64,000 nucleotides of DNA from Alloalcanivorax venustensis ISO4 (GTDB taxonomy: Bacteria > Pseudomonadota > Gammaproteobacteria > Pseudomonadales > Alcanivoracaceae): the NCBI RefSeq assembly GCF_015356855.1, contig NZ_ARXR01000004.1, positions 124,001 through 188,000 on the forward strand, in the 5' to 3' direction. Positions within the stretch are counted from its first letter, which is position 1, and each line of letters begins with the position of its first letter. Shown piece after piece: positions 8,483 through 17,347 of the stretch. The position numbers and the translations under genes were made by a program. The notes under the pieces were generated by a model. It saw only the letters and a list, made by a program, of their open reading frames with translations. It was not told the origin of the DNA and did not search any database.

Positions 8483-9043
8483 TCACTCCGCCTCGCCCAC
8501 CTCCCGGCGCAGTTGCTGGAAGAAATCCGGTTGCGCCCAGGCACGAAAATCGCCCCGCTGGTAAGCCAGCGCGTTCTTATAGTAAGCGAGCGCGTTGATC
8601 CGGTTGGGCTCGCCGCAGTCGCGGGTTTTCACCACCCGGCCCGGCGCGCCCATGACAATGGCGTTGTCGGGAATCTCGGTGCCCTCTTTCAGAAAAGTAT
8701 GACCGGCGATGATGCAGTTATCGCCGATCACGCAGCCGTCCATGATGGTGCTGTTGATACCCACCAGGCAGTTGTCGCCGATGGTGCAGCCGTGCAGCGT
8801 CACATGGTGGGTGATCGAGCAGTAATCGCCGATGCGCGTGCCGGTGTGGTTGCCGATGTGCACCATGACGAAATCCTGCAGGTTGGTGTAGCGGCCGATG
8901 CGGATGTCATAGAGCTCGGCGCGCAGCGCGGCGTTGATCCACACCGAGGCGCCTTCCGCCAGTTCGATGTCGCCGTACAGCCAGGCGGACTCATGGATAT
9001 AGGCGGCCTGGTCGGTGCGCGCCTGGAGGTCGATGTAGCCCAC
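8483..9043 (-). CDS. Gamma-class carbonic anhydrase family protein
   Basis: 186-residue left-handed beta-helix protein built of hexapeptide repeats ([LIV]-G-x4 pattern, e.g. IGDYCS, IGDNCL, IGDNCI). Histidines in VMVHIGNHTG and SITHHVTLHGC match the zinc ligands of gamma-carbonic anhydrases such as the YrdA/PaaY branch. A soluble trimer interconverting CO2 and bicarbonate, or a thioesterase-like activity as in PaaY, is possible. GTG at 9043 is chosen as the start because GGGAGAG lies just upstream and the homologous fold begins there. Confidence 0.85.
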   Translation of the reverse strand: MGYIDLQARTDQAAYIHESAWLYGDIELAEGASVWINAALRAELYDIRIGRYTNLQDFVMVHIGNHTGTRIGDYCSITHHVTLHGCTIGDNCLVGINSTIMDGCVIGDNCIIAGHTFLKEGTEIPDNAIVMGAPGRVVKTRDCGEPNRINALAYYKNALAYQRGDFRAWAQPDFFQQLRREVGEAE

Positions 9044-9104
9044 TTCTCTCTCCCGAGTTTTTATTGTTCCGGGAGTATGGCAAACGGGTGCTACGGCGGG
9101 TAGG

Positions 9105-9247
9105 TTTGTGGGAGCTTGCCTGCAAGCGAAAGGGCGCGGAGCGCCCGGCAGGATTCCAGAGACCTTGAAAAGAGGAACAACAACGCCTCTGGTATCCTGC
9201 CGGGTGGCTAAGGCCACCCTTTCGCGGGCCGGGCCCGCTCCCACAAA
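9105..9247. repeat. REPIN-like element (copy 1)
   Basis: A 143-base imperfect palindrome. The ends TTTGTGGGAGC and GCTCCCACAAA are inverted copies, and inside them CGAAAGGG, CCCGGCAGGA and CCAGAG are each mirrored on the other arm. Each arm also folds on itself (GCTTGC/GCAAGC, GGGCGC/GCGCCC, GGGTGGC/GCCACCC, GCGGGCC/GGGCCCGC), giving a cloverleaf-like structure. The arm CGCGGGC-N-GCCCGCTCCCACA is the classical Pseudomonas-type REP sequence. It lies between the carbonic anhydrase and the TRAP operon. A second, related copy is at 38.2 kb. Confidence 0.8.
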
Positions 9248-9252
9248 CGCGG

Positions 9253-10563
9253 TCAGAACATCAGGTCGGGCAGATAGGTCGCGATCTCCGGGAAGATCAT
9301 GATCAGCGCCAGGCCGACGATCTCCACCAGCACGAACGGGATCACCGACACATAGATGTCCTTCATGGTGATACTCGGCGGCACCACGCCCTTCAGATAG
9401 AACAGGTTAAACCCGAAGGGTGGCGTCATGTAGCCGATCTCCATGTTGATCACGAACAGGATGCCGAACCACACCGGATCGAAGCCCATGGACTGCACGA
9501 TGGGCAGGAACACCGGCAGCGTGATCAGCATGATGCCGACCGGGTCCAGCACCATGGCCAGGAAGAACACGATCACCATCATGGTGATGATGACGGCCCA
9601 GGGGCCACCCGGGATGCCGGTGATCATGCCTTCGATCAGCTCCTGCGCGCCCATGCTCTGGTAGGCGGCACTGAACGCGTGGGCGGCGAACAGAATCCAC
9701 ATGATCATACCGGTGAGCTTGAAGGTGCGGATCGAGGCGTCGCGCATCAGTTCCCAGGAGAACTTGCGGTACACCAGCGCCGACACCAGCGCGCCGAATA
9801 CGCCCACGGCGGCCGCTTCGGTGGGCGTGGTGACGCCGGCGATGATCGAGCCCAGGGTCACCACCACGATGATGATGGGCAGGATCACGGCGCGCAGGGC
9901 GAGCATTTTTTCCCGCCAGGAGGCGCGCTCGTCCTTGGGCAGGGCCGGGGCCAGATGCGGCTGGAAGTAGCAGCGCACGATGATGTAGATGCAGGTCAGC
10001 ACCATCAGCAGGATGCCCGGCAGCACGCCGGCGGCGAACATCTGCCCCACGGACACGCCGGTGATCAGCGAATAGAGGATCATCAGGATGCTGGGCGGAA
10101 TCAGAATGCCCCAGCCGCCGCCGGTGTTGATGCAGCCGAGCACCATGCGCTTGTCGTAGCCGCGCTCGAGCATGGACGGCAGCGCGATGGTGCCCATGGC
10201 CACCACGGCGGCGCCGGAGATGCCGCACATGGCGGCGAAGATGGCGCAGATACCCAGGGTGCCGATGGCCAGGCCGCCGCGCAGGCCGCCCCACCACAGG
10301 TACATCATGCGGTAGAGGTCCTTGGCCACGCCGGTGCGTTCCAGCACCATGGCCATGAACACGAACAGCGGTATCGCCACCAGGGTGAAGTTGCCCATGG
10401 TGCTCCATATCTGCGAAGCGACCATGTAGAAGGCGTCCGGGCCCCAGGTGAAATACAGGAAGATCACCGAGACGCCGCCCAGCACGAAGGCCAGCGGCAG
10501 GCCGAGCACCAGGAAGAACAGCAGCGAGCCGAAGAACAGCAGGGTAATCATTTCGATGCTCAT
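9253..10563 (-). CDS. dctM: TRAP transporter large permease, DctM
   Basis: 436-residue, about 12-helix inner-membrane protein with typical DctM features: GLPLAFVLG near the N-terminus, the ICAIFAAMCGISGAAVVAMG segment (in shortened view AAMCGISGA) and GGGWGILIPPS. It forms the ion-coupled transport channel for a carboxylate-like substrate delivered by the periplasmic DctP. Start overlaps the DctQ stop by 4 bases. Substrate not evident. Confidence 0.95.
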   Translation of the reverse strand: MSIEMITLLFFGSLLFFLVLGLPLAFVLGGVSVIFLYFTWGPDAFYMVASQIWSTMGNFTLVAIPLFVFMAMVLERTGVAKDLYRMMYLWWGGLRGGLAIGTLGICAIFAAMCGISGAAVVAMGTIALPSMLERGYDKRMVLGCINTGGGWGILIPPSILMILYSLITGVSVGQMFAAGVLPGILLMVLTCIYIIVRCYFQPHLAPALPKDERASWREKMLALRAVILPIIIVVVTLGSIIAGVTTPTEAAAVGVFGALVSALVYRKFSWELMRDASIRTFKLTGMIMWILFAAHAFSAAYQSMGAQELIEGMITGIPGGPWAVIITMMVIVFFLAMVLDPVGIMLITLPVFLPIVQSMGFDPVWFGILFVINMEIGYMTPPFGFNLFYLKGVVPPSITMKDIYVSVIPFVLVEIVGLALIMIFPEIATYLPDLMF

Positions 10564-11147
10564 CGGTGCTGCTCCTTCACATCGGCTTCGATGTTGTCGG
10601 CGACACCTTCACCGTCGTCGAGACCGTCTTTCAATACGTCGGCGTACCGCGGGTTGATGGCCACGGCGATGTCACGCAGCAGCTTCACGGTGCCCTGCAG
10701 CAACACCAGCGTCACCGCCAGCGGGATAAAGGCCTTGACCGGCCATACCGGCGGGTTCCAGGCGGAATAGGTGGTTTCCTGGCCCTGGAAGGATTCCCAG
10801 GCCATGGACGTACCGAAATACAAAAACGCGAGAATAAAAATGTAGAACACCACGGAGGTGAACACATCGATCACCGCCTGAACGCGCGGCGAAAAATGGG
10901 AATACAACAGGTCCACGTTGACGTGACCCCGGTGCGCCATCACATAACCGCCCGCCATGATCGAATAGATGGCGAACAGGAACTGGGCGAACTCGGTGGT
11001 CCAGACCGTGGGGGCGTCAAACAGGTAACGGCAAATGACCTCGAACAGAAGCAAAGCAGTCATGGCGAAGATCAGATGGGCGATCCAGCGGCCAAGAAAG
11101 TCGTTCAGGCGGGTCACCCCGTTTATCAGCGTCTGCAGGAAGGACAT
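10560..11147 (-). CDS. dctQ: TRAP transporter small permease, DctQ
   Basis: 195 residues with four membrane helices and an acidic hydrophilic C-terminus; the TTEFAQFLFAIYSIMAGGYVM-type segment (WTTEFAQFLF, GGYVMAHRGHV) is typical of DctQ. It pairs with DctM in the membrane. A strong intrinsic terminator lies between dctP and this gene, so it should be expressed at a lower level than the binding protein. Confidence 0.93.
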   Translation of the reverse strand: MSFLQTLINGVTRLNDFLGRWIAHLIFAMTALLLFEVICRYLFDAPTVWTTEFAQFLFAIYSIMAGGYVMAHRGHVNVDLLYSHFSPRVQAVIDVFTSVVFYIFILAFLYFGTSMAWESFQGQETTYSAWNPPVWPVKAFIPLAVTLVLLQGTVKLLRDIAVAINPRYADVLKDGLDDGEGVADNIEADVKEQHR

Positions 11148-11180
11148 GATTCCTCCGCGGGGGGCTCAATAGTCGGACAA

Positions 11181-11207
11181 TAAAAGGGGGAGCCGCATGG
11201 CTCCCCC
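11181..11207 (-). terminator. Intrinsic terminator between dctP and dctQ
   Basis: On the minus strand, a perfect 9-bp stem (GGGGGAGCC with its complement, tetraloop ATGC) is followed directly by TTTTATT. It lies 17 bases after the dctP stop and 39 bases before dctQ, so partial termination would favour excess binding protein over permease. Confidence 0.85.
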
Positions 11208-11223
11208 GGGGCGCTCTCGGGTG

Positions 11224-12270
11224 TTACAGGTAGCCGAGATCGGACAGGAAGCCTTTCAGCTTCTCAACCACTTCGGCGGCCTTGTCGCTACGCTTGGCTT
11301 CCTCGTCCCACATTTTCTGGGCGGTTTTAGCCAGCTTGTCTTGCACGTCCTGGGGCATGGTGTTGATCTGCACGTCCTGCTCGGCCATTACCTTGGCCAG
11401 CGTGATGCGCTCTTTGTAGAGGTATTCGCTGGTGCGAATCCAGAACTGTTCGTTGAGCGAATCCTTGACGATCTTGGCCATGCCTTCGGGCAGCTTGTCC
11501 AGCGCCTTCTGGCTAACGATGAAGGCGTCGGTACCGGCGATGTTCAGAGCCGGCTGTACGTGGTACTTGGCCACTTCGTAGAGACCCATGCTGGCGGCAC
11601 CCTGGGCGGCGCCCCAGTGCGCACCGTCAACCACGCCGCTGGACAGCGCCTGATACAGCTCGCCGCCCGGGATGTAGGTGCCCGCCGCGCCGGCTTCACT
11701 GAGGAACTTCTGCAGCGCGCCGGAAGAACGGATCTTCAGGGAAGTGAAATCATCCCAGCTTTCGATCGGCTTCTTCACCACCATTTCGGTGGGGTACACC
11801 TTATCGGTGGAGTAGTAGACGTTGTGCTTGGCCGCTTCCTCACGAAGCATGTCTTCAAAGCCCATGTTCTTGTGGAAGTAAGCCGCTTCCCAGACGTTGC
11901 GGAACGCGAACGGCAGGCCCGAGGCGATACCGGCCAGGCTCATTTTGTCCTGGGCATACGCCGGGGAGATGGTGCCCATCTGAATCACGCCACGGCTGAC
12001 CGCGTTAAAGGTCTCCTGGGCCTTGAACAGAGCGCCGGCTTCGTAAAGCTCGAGCTCCAGTTTGCCGTCGGTGCGCTCCTCGAGCACGCGCTTGATGCGC
12101 TTGAGGCTGTCCTCGTAGGAGCTGCTGGAACCGGGCCAGTGCGACTGCACTTTCCAGGTGATGGTGTCCTCCGCGGCCTGGGCCAGGGGAGAGAAGACCG
12201 TGGCTGTCGCGAAAGCCAGAGCCGAACCGCCGATCATCAATTGCTTGCGGAATACGCTGAGCAGAGTCAT
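11224..12270 (-). CDS. dctP: TRAP transporter substrate-binding protein, DctP
   Basis: 348-residue periplasmic binding protein with a Sec signal peptide (basic N-terminus, hydrophobic core, cleavage near ALAQAA at about residue 32). Family blocks are visible: GVIQMGTISPAY, the LKIRSSG strand with the conserved Arg that binds the substrate carboxylate, and VVDGAHWGAA. It delivers an organic acid to DctQM. The operator 51 bases upstream is shared with the TAXI transporter at 23.6 kb. Confidence 0.95.
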   Translation of the reverse strand: MTLLSVFRKQLMIGGSALAFATATVFSPLAQAAEDTITWKVQSHWPGSSSSYEDSLKRIKRVLEERTDGKLELELYEAGALFKAQETFNAVSRGVIQMGTISPAYAQDKMSLAGIASGLPFAFRNVWEAAYFHKNMGFEDMLREEAAKHNVYYSTDKVYPTEMVVKKPIESWDDFTSLKIRSSGALQKFLSEAGAAGTYIPGGELYQALSSGVVDGAHWGAAQGAASMGLYEVAKYHVQPALNIAGTDAFIVSQKALDKLPEGMAKIVKDSLNEQFWIRTSEYLYKERITLAKVMAEQDVQINTMPQDVQDKLAKTAQKMWDEEAKRSDKAAEVVEKLKGFLSDLGYL

Positions 12271-12320
12271 GGAAAACTCCTGTTGTTGTTGTGCTGCTTA
12301 TCTCACAAATTCCGCATGGT

Positions 12321-12339
12321 TATTTCGCATAGCGGAATA
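12321..12339. promoter_or_regulatory. IclR-like palindromic operator upstream of dctP
   Basis: TATTTCGCATAGCGGAATA: all but one of the arm positions pair around a 3-base centre. An extra half-site TTCCGCAT lies just downstream toward the gene (12310-12317). A nearly identical palindrome sits upstream of the TAXI transporter (23662-23680). The TTYCGC-N3-GCGRAA form is that of many IclR-family operators; the regulator itself is not in this window. Confidence 0.6.
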
Positions 12340-12436
12340 GCGAGGGCGTAAAATGAAACCAGGATCTGAAATGTAGCACAGCTTTCCGCCGCACCACACC
12401 CTCAATTTGTCGCAAGGTATATTCAGTGTCACCCCT

Positions 12437-13903
12437 TCACGCCGGCGCCGCCAGCGGTGCCTGCGGCAGCGGCTCGACCAGGCTCTCCAGGGCGGCGGCG
12501 AACGCCAGCACCGTGCGGTCCTCCAGATAGGGCCCGATCACCTGCACCGCCAGGGGCCGGCCATCCTCGGTGAGGCCGATGGGCACCGTGGCGGCGGGCA
12601 GATAGACGGCACCCGCCAGCCCCACCCACACCAGGATATCCATATAGGGCTGCTCCACCCCGTTCACGGTGAGGGTGCGCTGGTCCGGCCCCGGCGTGTG
12701 GCGATGGCTGAACGGCAGGATCTGCACCACCGGGCACAGCATCACGTCGAAGTCCTGGAAGAAGCGCGCCCAGGCGGCGCGCATCACGCTGCGCTGCTCA
12801 TGACTGCGCTGCCAGTCGGCGTGGGACTGGGTGGCGCCCCTGGCGAACAGGGTGCGGTAGCTTTGATCGTCCGCCGGCGCCTGGCCGGCGGCCTCGCGCA
12901 GCTGGTCGTAGAGACCGCTGGGCAAGCCTTCGCCCATGGTGCCGGTGAGCAGCCGGTAGTAGATATCGTGGGCCTCGCCCAGGGTCACGCCGTCGGGGCG
13001 GGCGCCGGCGTCCACCGAGGCGCCCAGCTCCGCCAGCCGGGCGCTCAGGCCTTCCAGAGCGTCGACGATGGGCCGGTCCACCGGGCAGCGCGGGTCGTCC
13101 AGCCAGGTGGCGACGCGGAAGTCCTTCAGCGCCCGGTGGCGGGCCGGCGGCAACTCCAGGCGCCAGGCGGTGGCCTCCTCTTCGTCCGGGGCGGCGAGAA
13201 TAGTGAGCGCTTGCTCGAGCTCCGCCACGTGCCGGGCCAGCGGGCCGGCCACGGACAAATCACGGCGCGCCAGGGCGCCGGGCGGGCCCGGCACATGGCC
13301 GCGGGTGGAGATCAGGCCGAAGCTCGGCTTCAGGCCGCAGACGCCGCAAAACGCCGCCGGGGTGCGGATCGAACCGCCGATGTCGCTGCCCAGCTCCAGG
13401 GGCGTGAAGCCGGCGGCCAGCGCCGCCGCCGCGCCACCGGAAGAACCGCCCGGCGTCAGGTCCGGGTTCCAGGGGTTGCGGGTGGTGCCGTAGATGTCGT
13501 TGTAGGTCTGCAGGTCCGAGGCGTAGGCGGGCACATTGGTCTTGCCGAAAATCACCGCGCCGGCGTCCAGCAGCCGCTGCACCGCCACGCTGGTGCGCTC
13601 CGAGACATGATCGCGCAGCGCCTCGATGCCGGCGGTGGTGGGCCAGCCGGCGATTTCGTAGGTCTCCTTGACGGTCATCGGCACGCCGTGCAGCGCGCCC
13701 CAGTCCTCGCCCCGGGCCAGGGCGCGGTCCGCCTCGCGGGCGCGCTCACGGGCCTGCTCGAAGCGGCGCACCACCACCGCGTTCAGGGCGCCGTCAAGGC
13801 GCTCGATACGGTCTATAAAATGCTCCAGGGCGGCCTCGGCGGTGACTTCGCCGTCCTTGATGCGCCGGGCCAGAGCCGAGGCGCCGATACGGTGTAATTC
13901 CAT
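12437..13903 (-). CDS. Amidase (amidase-signature family)
   Basis: 488-residue hydrolase with the full amidase-signature catalytic set: Lys79 in VPMTVKE, cis-Ser154 in PGGSSGG and nucleophile Ser178 in GSDIGGSIR, the last two 24 residues apart as in fatty acid amide hydrolase. It hydrolyses a carboxamide to acid and ammonia. It is upstream of, and on the same strand as, the TRAP operon (about 166 bases before dctP), so the acid product or amide substrate may be what DctPQM carries (inference). The start has AAAGGGAG nearby. Confidence 0.92.
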   Translation of the reverse strand: MELHRIGASALARRIKDGEVTAEAALEHFIDRIERLDGALNAVVVRRFEQARERAREADRALARGEDWGALHGVPMTVKETYEIAGWPTTAGIEALRDHVSERTSVAVQRLLDAGAVIFGKTNVPAYASDLQTYNDIYGTTRNPWNPDLTPGGSSGGAAAALAAGFTPLELGSDIGGSIRTPAAFCGVCGLKPSFGLISTRGHVPGPPGALARRDLSVAGPLARHVAELEQALTILAAPDEEEATAWRLELPPARHRALKDFRVATWLDDPRCPVDRPIVDALEGLSARLAELGASVDAGARPDGVTLGEAHDIYYRLLTGTMGEGLPSGLYDQLREAAGQAPADDQSYRTLFARGATQSHADWQRSHEQRSVMRAAWARFFQDFDVMLCPVVQILPFSHRHTPGPDQRTLTVNGVEQPYMDILVWVGLAGAVYLPAATVPIGLTEDGRPLAVQVIGPYLEDRTVLAFAAALESLVEPLPQAPLAAPA

Positions 13904-14093
13904 GTGCTCTCCCTTTGGGTACGCAGCGCACCACTATCATTATTTTGGAATGTGATTTCGTTTTTAGCAGAGTCGGCGAAGGGCGGCAATCGCTGGCGAA
14001 GCGCTCCAGCACCGTGACAGAATCCGCTTCCAATCGTGCACCCGCAATCGGCGGAGCACCATGCTTCCCGTCACAGCCGGCAAGGAGATCCCT

Positions 14094-14516
14094 ATGAAAT
14101 ACCTGCACACCATGGTGCGCGTCAGCGACCTGGACGTGTCGTTGCGCTTCTATTGCGAAGGGCTGGGGCTGCAAGAGAACCGCCGCAAGGAGGTGCCCGG
14201 CGGGCGTTTCACGCTGGTGTTCCTGGCCGCCCCGGAGACCCCGGACGCGGAGCTGGAACTGACCTGGAACTGGGACCCGGAGGAGGACATGGGCTCGGCG
14301 CGCAACTTCGGCCATCTGGCGTTCCGCGTCGACGACATCTACGCCCTGTGCGAGCACCTGCAAGGCATGGGCTACACCATCAACCGGCCGCCCCGGGACG
14401 GCCACATGGCGTTCGTGCGCTCGCCGGATCTGATCTCCGTGGAGCTGCTGCAGAAAGGCGACGCCCTGCCCCCGCGTGAACCCTGGGCGTCGATGGAAAA
14501 CACCGGCACCTGGTAG
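14094..14516 (+). CDS. Glyoxalase I-like (lactoylglutathione lyase family) VOC protein
   Basis: 140 residues beginning MKYLHTMVRVSDLDVSLRFY, the classic glyoxalase I N-terminus, with metal-ligand candidates His5, the Glu in LELTWN, His in FGHLAFRV and Glu in ISVELLQ. All four ligand positions of GloA appear occupied, so a functional metal-dependent lyase is likely. The ATG at 14094 follows an AAGGAG site. Length is near GloA (about 135). Confidence 0.85.
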   Translation: MKYLHTMVRVSDLDVSLRFYCEGLGLQENRRKEVPGGRFTLVFLAAPETPDAELELTWNWDPEEDMGSARNFGHLAFRVDDIYALCEHLQGMGYTINRPPRDGHMAFVRSPDLISVELLQKGDALPPREPWASMENTGTW

Positions 14517-14529
14517 CCGGCGCCGCCGG

Positions 14530-15837
14530 TTACTGCGGTGTCGCCTCGCCGACCACCCAGGCGGCCATTTTTTCCACGGCGGTGACACAGCGGCCGCAAT
14601 GGCGACGCAGAAAGGCGTCGTCCAGGGGGCGATCGCGGGCTTCCCGCGCGGCGGCGGCCAGCGCCTGCTCGCCGTCGAAGTCGACGAACGCCAGCCGCAG
14701 GGTCAGCTCCTCCGCCGGCCGCCCGAAGGCTTCGCCGGGCAGCGTCGCCACGCCGGTCTCTTCCAGCAGCCGCTCGCACAGCGTGCCGCTGTCGCGGATG
14801 CCACGGCCGGCCAGCCGCGCCGCCAGCGGCGAGAAGTCGGGAAACAGATAAAACGCGCCGTCGGGCATCTCCAGCTCCACCCCGGCGTCACGCAGGGCGG
14901 CCACATGATGCCCGGCGAGCGCCGCCAGAATGCGGCGCGACTGGAACAGGTAGTCCTCCAGCTCGGTGCCGCCCTGGAAGGCGGTGATCGCCGCGTGCTG
15001 AATCGGCGCCGCCACCGAGGTGTAGGTTTCGCTGGCCACCGTGGCCATGGCCTGGCGCAACCAGTGCAGGTTGTCCGGAAAGGCGAAGGTGCCCAGCCGC
15101 CAGCCACCGGCGCCGCACCATTTGCTCAGCCCGCTGCTGACGATGGTGCCCTCCGGGTAGTAGCGGGAGATGGACTGGTGCGCGCCGCTATAATCCAGCT
15201 CGCCGTAGATCTCGTCGCTGAGCAGAATCAGACGGTGGCGCCGGGCCACCTCGGCCAGCGCGCGCAGCTCCTGTTCGTCGAAGCCGTAGCCGTGGGGGTT
15301 GGCCGGCGAATTGAGGATCACCAGACGCGGCCGGCCCGGATCCCGGGCGCACAGATTTTCCAGGGCTTCGGCGGTGGGCTTCCAGCGGTTGGCGCGGGTG
15401 GTCGGCAGCCAGTGTACCTGGCGCCCGATGATGCGCGCCTGCGGCGCGTAGGACACCCAGCTGGGCGTGGGGATCACCAGGTCGCCGTAATAGACCAGCT
15501 GCAGGATGAACATCAGCTCCTTGGAACCGGGGCCGATCATGATGTTGTCCGGGGAAAACGACACGCCCTGCCAGCGCTGCCAGTAGCCGGCCACGGCCCG
15601 GCGCAGGGCCGGCAGCCCCAGCACCGGCAGGTAATCCTTGGCGGCGGCGTGCTCGCGCAGGGCGCCGACCACGGAGGCCGGCACCGGAAACGGCGACTGC
15701 CCCAGCCCGAGCTTGAACACCGGGCGCCCCTGGGCAAGCAGTTCGTTACTGAGTTCGTTGATGGCGAGGGTGGCGGACACCCCCAGGCCACGGACATTGA
15801 GGTTGAGGTTAACGCTGGGGTGGAACTCCGCGGTCAT
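14530..15837 (-). CDS. PLP-dependent class I/II aminotransferase
   Basis: 435 residues of fold-type I. The PLP lysine is Lys239 in SSGLSKW, with Asp208 and Tyr211 in LLSDEIYGELDY and Asn180 in NSPANPHG. Probably cytosolic, acting on an amino acid with a 2-oxo acid. The start at 15837 (MTAEFHP) is preferred over a weaker upstream GTG. Same strand as, and 68 bases after, the ATP-grasp gene, so the two may be co-transcribed and act in one pathway (inference). The C-terminus carries an extra tail with two Cys (RRHCGRCV) not typical of the family. Confidence 0.88.
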   Translation of the reverse strand: MTAEFHPSVNLNLNVRGLGVSATLAINELSNELLAQGRPVFKLGLGQSPFPVPASVVGALREHAAAKDYLPVLGLPALRRAVAGYWQRWQGVSFSPDNIMIGPGSKELMFILQLVYYGDLVIPTPSWVSYAPQARIIGRQVHWLPTTRANRWKPTAEALENLCARDPGRPRLVILNSPANPHGYGFDEQELRALAEVARRHRLILLSDEIYGELDYSGAHQSISRYYPEGTIVSSGLSKWCGAGGWRLGTFAFPDNLHWLRQAMATVASETYTSVAAPIQHAAITAFQGGTELEDYLFQSRRILAALAGHHVAALRDAGVELEMPDGAFYLFPDFSPLAARLAGRGIRDSGTLCERLLEETGVATLPGEAFGRPAEELTLRLAFVDFDGEQALAAAAREARDRPLDDAFLRRHCGRCVTAVEKMAAWVVGEATPQ

Positions 15838-15905
15838 CGTCGGGGCCTTCTGGCTGAAGAAACACAAACCCCGACGATACCGCCTTTAGGCGCGGATGAA
15901 ACCGC

Positions 15906-17135
15906 TTAGATATAGAAATCCAGATCTTCCTGGTGCTTGAGCAGATCGCGAAGCTGGTAAGGGTCGTCGCCGTGGAAATACACCAGGCCCCAGTGGGTGC
16001 CGAAGGCGGTGCGTTTGGTGACGGTTTCTTCCAGTGGCGCGGTGAGCTCGTGGAAATCGAAGTACGGGTGCTCCAGAGTTTCTTCCGGAATTTCCAGTTG
16101 GCTGACCACGCGGCGGCGCGGGTACACGCCGAAACAACCGGCGTGCCCTTTGGCGTCGACCACTTCTTTGGGGAAGAAATCGACAATTTCCTGCTCGGTG
16201 GTTTTCGGGTCGAACACCAGCACCATGGCCTGGTAGGCGTTGAAGCCGTAAACCTTTTCCAGCAGCTCGAACACCTTGAAGCCCGGCGGGCGATAGGCCA
16301 CTTCGCCGAAGTACATGGTGCCGTCGCTGGTGACGAAGTATTCCGGGTGGATAAAGCCGGATTTCAGATCGAAGGTTTTGATCAGCTTTTCGATTTCCTG
16401 TTCGATGCGCGGGCGCCAGCTTTCCAGATCCGGGGTGGCGGGCACGAACACGGAATAACCCAGCGTCACGTACTCGGAAATATTCAGAAAGCGGATCTTG
16501 CCGTCGTGGATCCAGGCTTCCACGGCGAATTCCCAGCCGTCCAGGTGGCTTTCCATCAACACCGGGAATTCTTCGTCCGGGATGGTATCCACTTCGTCCG
16601 GTGTGCGGATCACGCGGTGGCCGAGACAGCCGGCCTTGTCGAACGCTTTCAGGTGAATCGGATCGTTCGGGTCGCCGTCCAGCTTGAGCAGCGTCTGATT
16701 CACCCGCTTGAGAAAGCGGATCACGTCTTCACGGTCGTGGGCCTCTTCGAAAATGCCCACGCGAATGCCACCCAGTTGCGCGCGCCGTTTCATCAAGGCT
16801 TTGTCGCGGAACAAGACCGACTGGCCGTACAGCCGCGGGTTGTCCATCAGCACCGAGTTGATCGCCCCGGACCATTCCACCGTCTCCTCGAACAACGGGA
16901 TCGCCACGTCGACGCCTTCCGCCTGAAGCTTTTCAGCGATTTCCATGGAGCGGTCGTTGAGCCGTTCGAAATCCCAGCTCATGAAGGGAATGTCGTGCTC
17001 TTCGGCGAACGCGCGGGCCCAGTCCGGCGCCACCACCACAAACCGGCGGTCGAACTTTTCCAGTGCTTCGATGGCGTTCAGGCTCCAGCCCAGCAGGGCC
17101 ACGTAACCTTTTTGCGGATCTTTCTTGGCCGTCAT
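15906..17135 (-). CDS. ATP-grasp domain protein
   Basis: 409 residues with an N-terminal Rossmann-like region (VALLGWSLNAIEAL) and an ATP-grasp core. The segment VLMESHLDGWEFAVEAW supplies the ATP-binding acidic and hydrophobic positions, and GEVAYRPPG matches the metal-binding E-x-N/R-PPG motif of carboxylate-amine/thiol ligases. Expected to activate a carboxylate as acyl-phosphate and join it to a nucleophile; substrates unknown. Start ATG 17135 has AAGGAG 7 bases upstream. Divergent from the unrecognised 657-residue gene across a 212-base shared control region. Confidence 0.85.
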   Translation of the reverse strand: MTAKKDPQKGYVALLGWSLNAIEALEKFDRRFVVVAPDWARAFAEEHDIPFMSWDFERLNDRSMEIAEKLQAEGVDVAIPLFEETVEWSGAINSVLMDNPRLYGQSVLFRDKALMKRRAQLGGIRVGIFEEAHDREDVIRFLKRVNQTLLKLDGDPNDPIHLKAFDKAGCLGHRVIRTPDEVDTIPDEEFPVLMESHLDGWEFAVEAWIHDGKIRFLNISEYVTLGYSVFVPATPDLESWRPRIEQEIEKLIKTFDLKSGFIHPEYFVTSDGTMYFGEVAYRPPGFKVFELLEKVYGFNAYQAMVLVFDPKTTEQEIVDFFPKEVVDAKGHAGCFGVYPRRRVVSQLEIPEETLEHPYFDFHELTAPLEETVTKRTAFGTHWGLVYFHGDDPYQLRDLLKHQEDLDFYI

Positions 17136-17347
17136 GATCATCTCCTTGTTTCGGGCCGACCGTAGAGAGGGGGCGCGGCATGCCACCGCGGGGTTCGGCG
17201 TGGCGTCCTTGCACACCGGGTCGCTGACCCTTTTTACAGGGTAGCAGAACGCAGCGCTTGCCGCGTCAAGGGTTCCGGGTTCATCTTGGGGTATAGTGTC
17301 ACGCGGGCCGCCCTACCGGCGGCAAACGAGCCCGACCCGGGGATATC

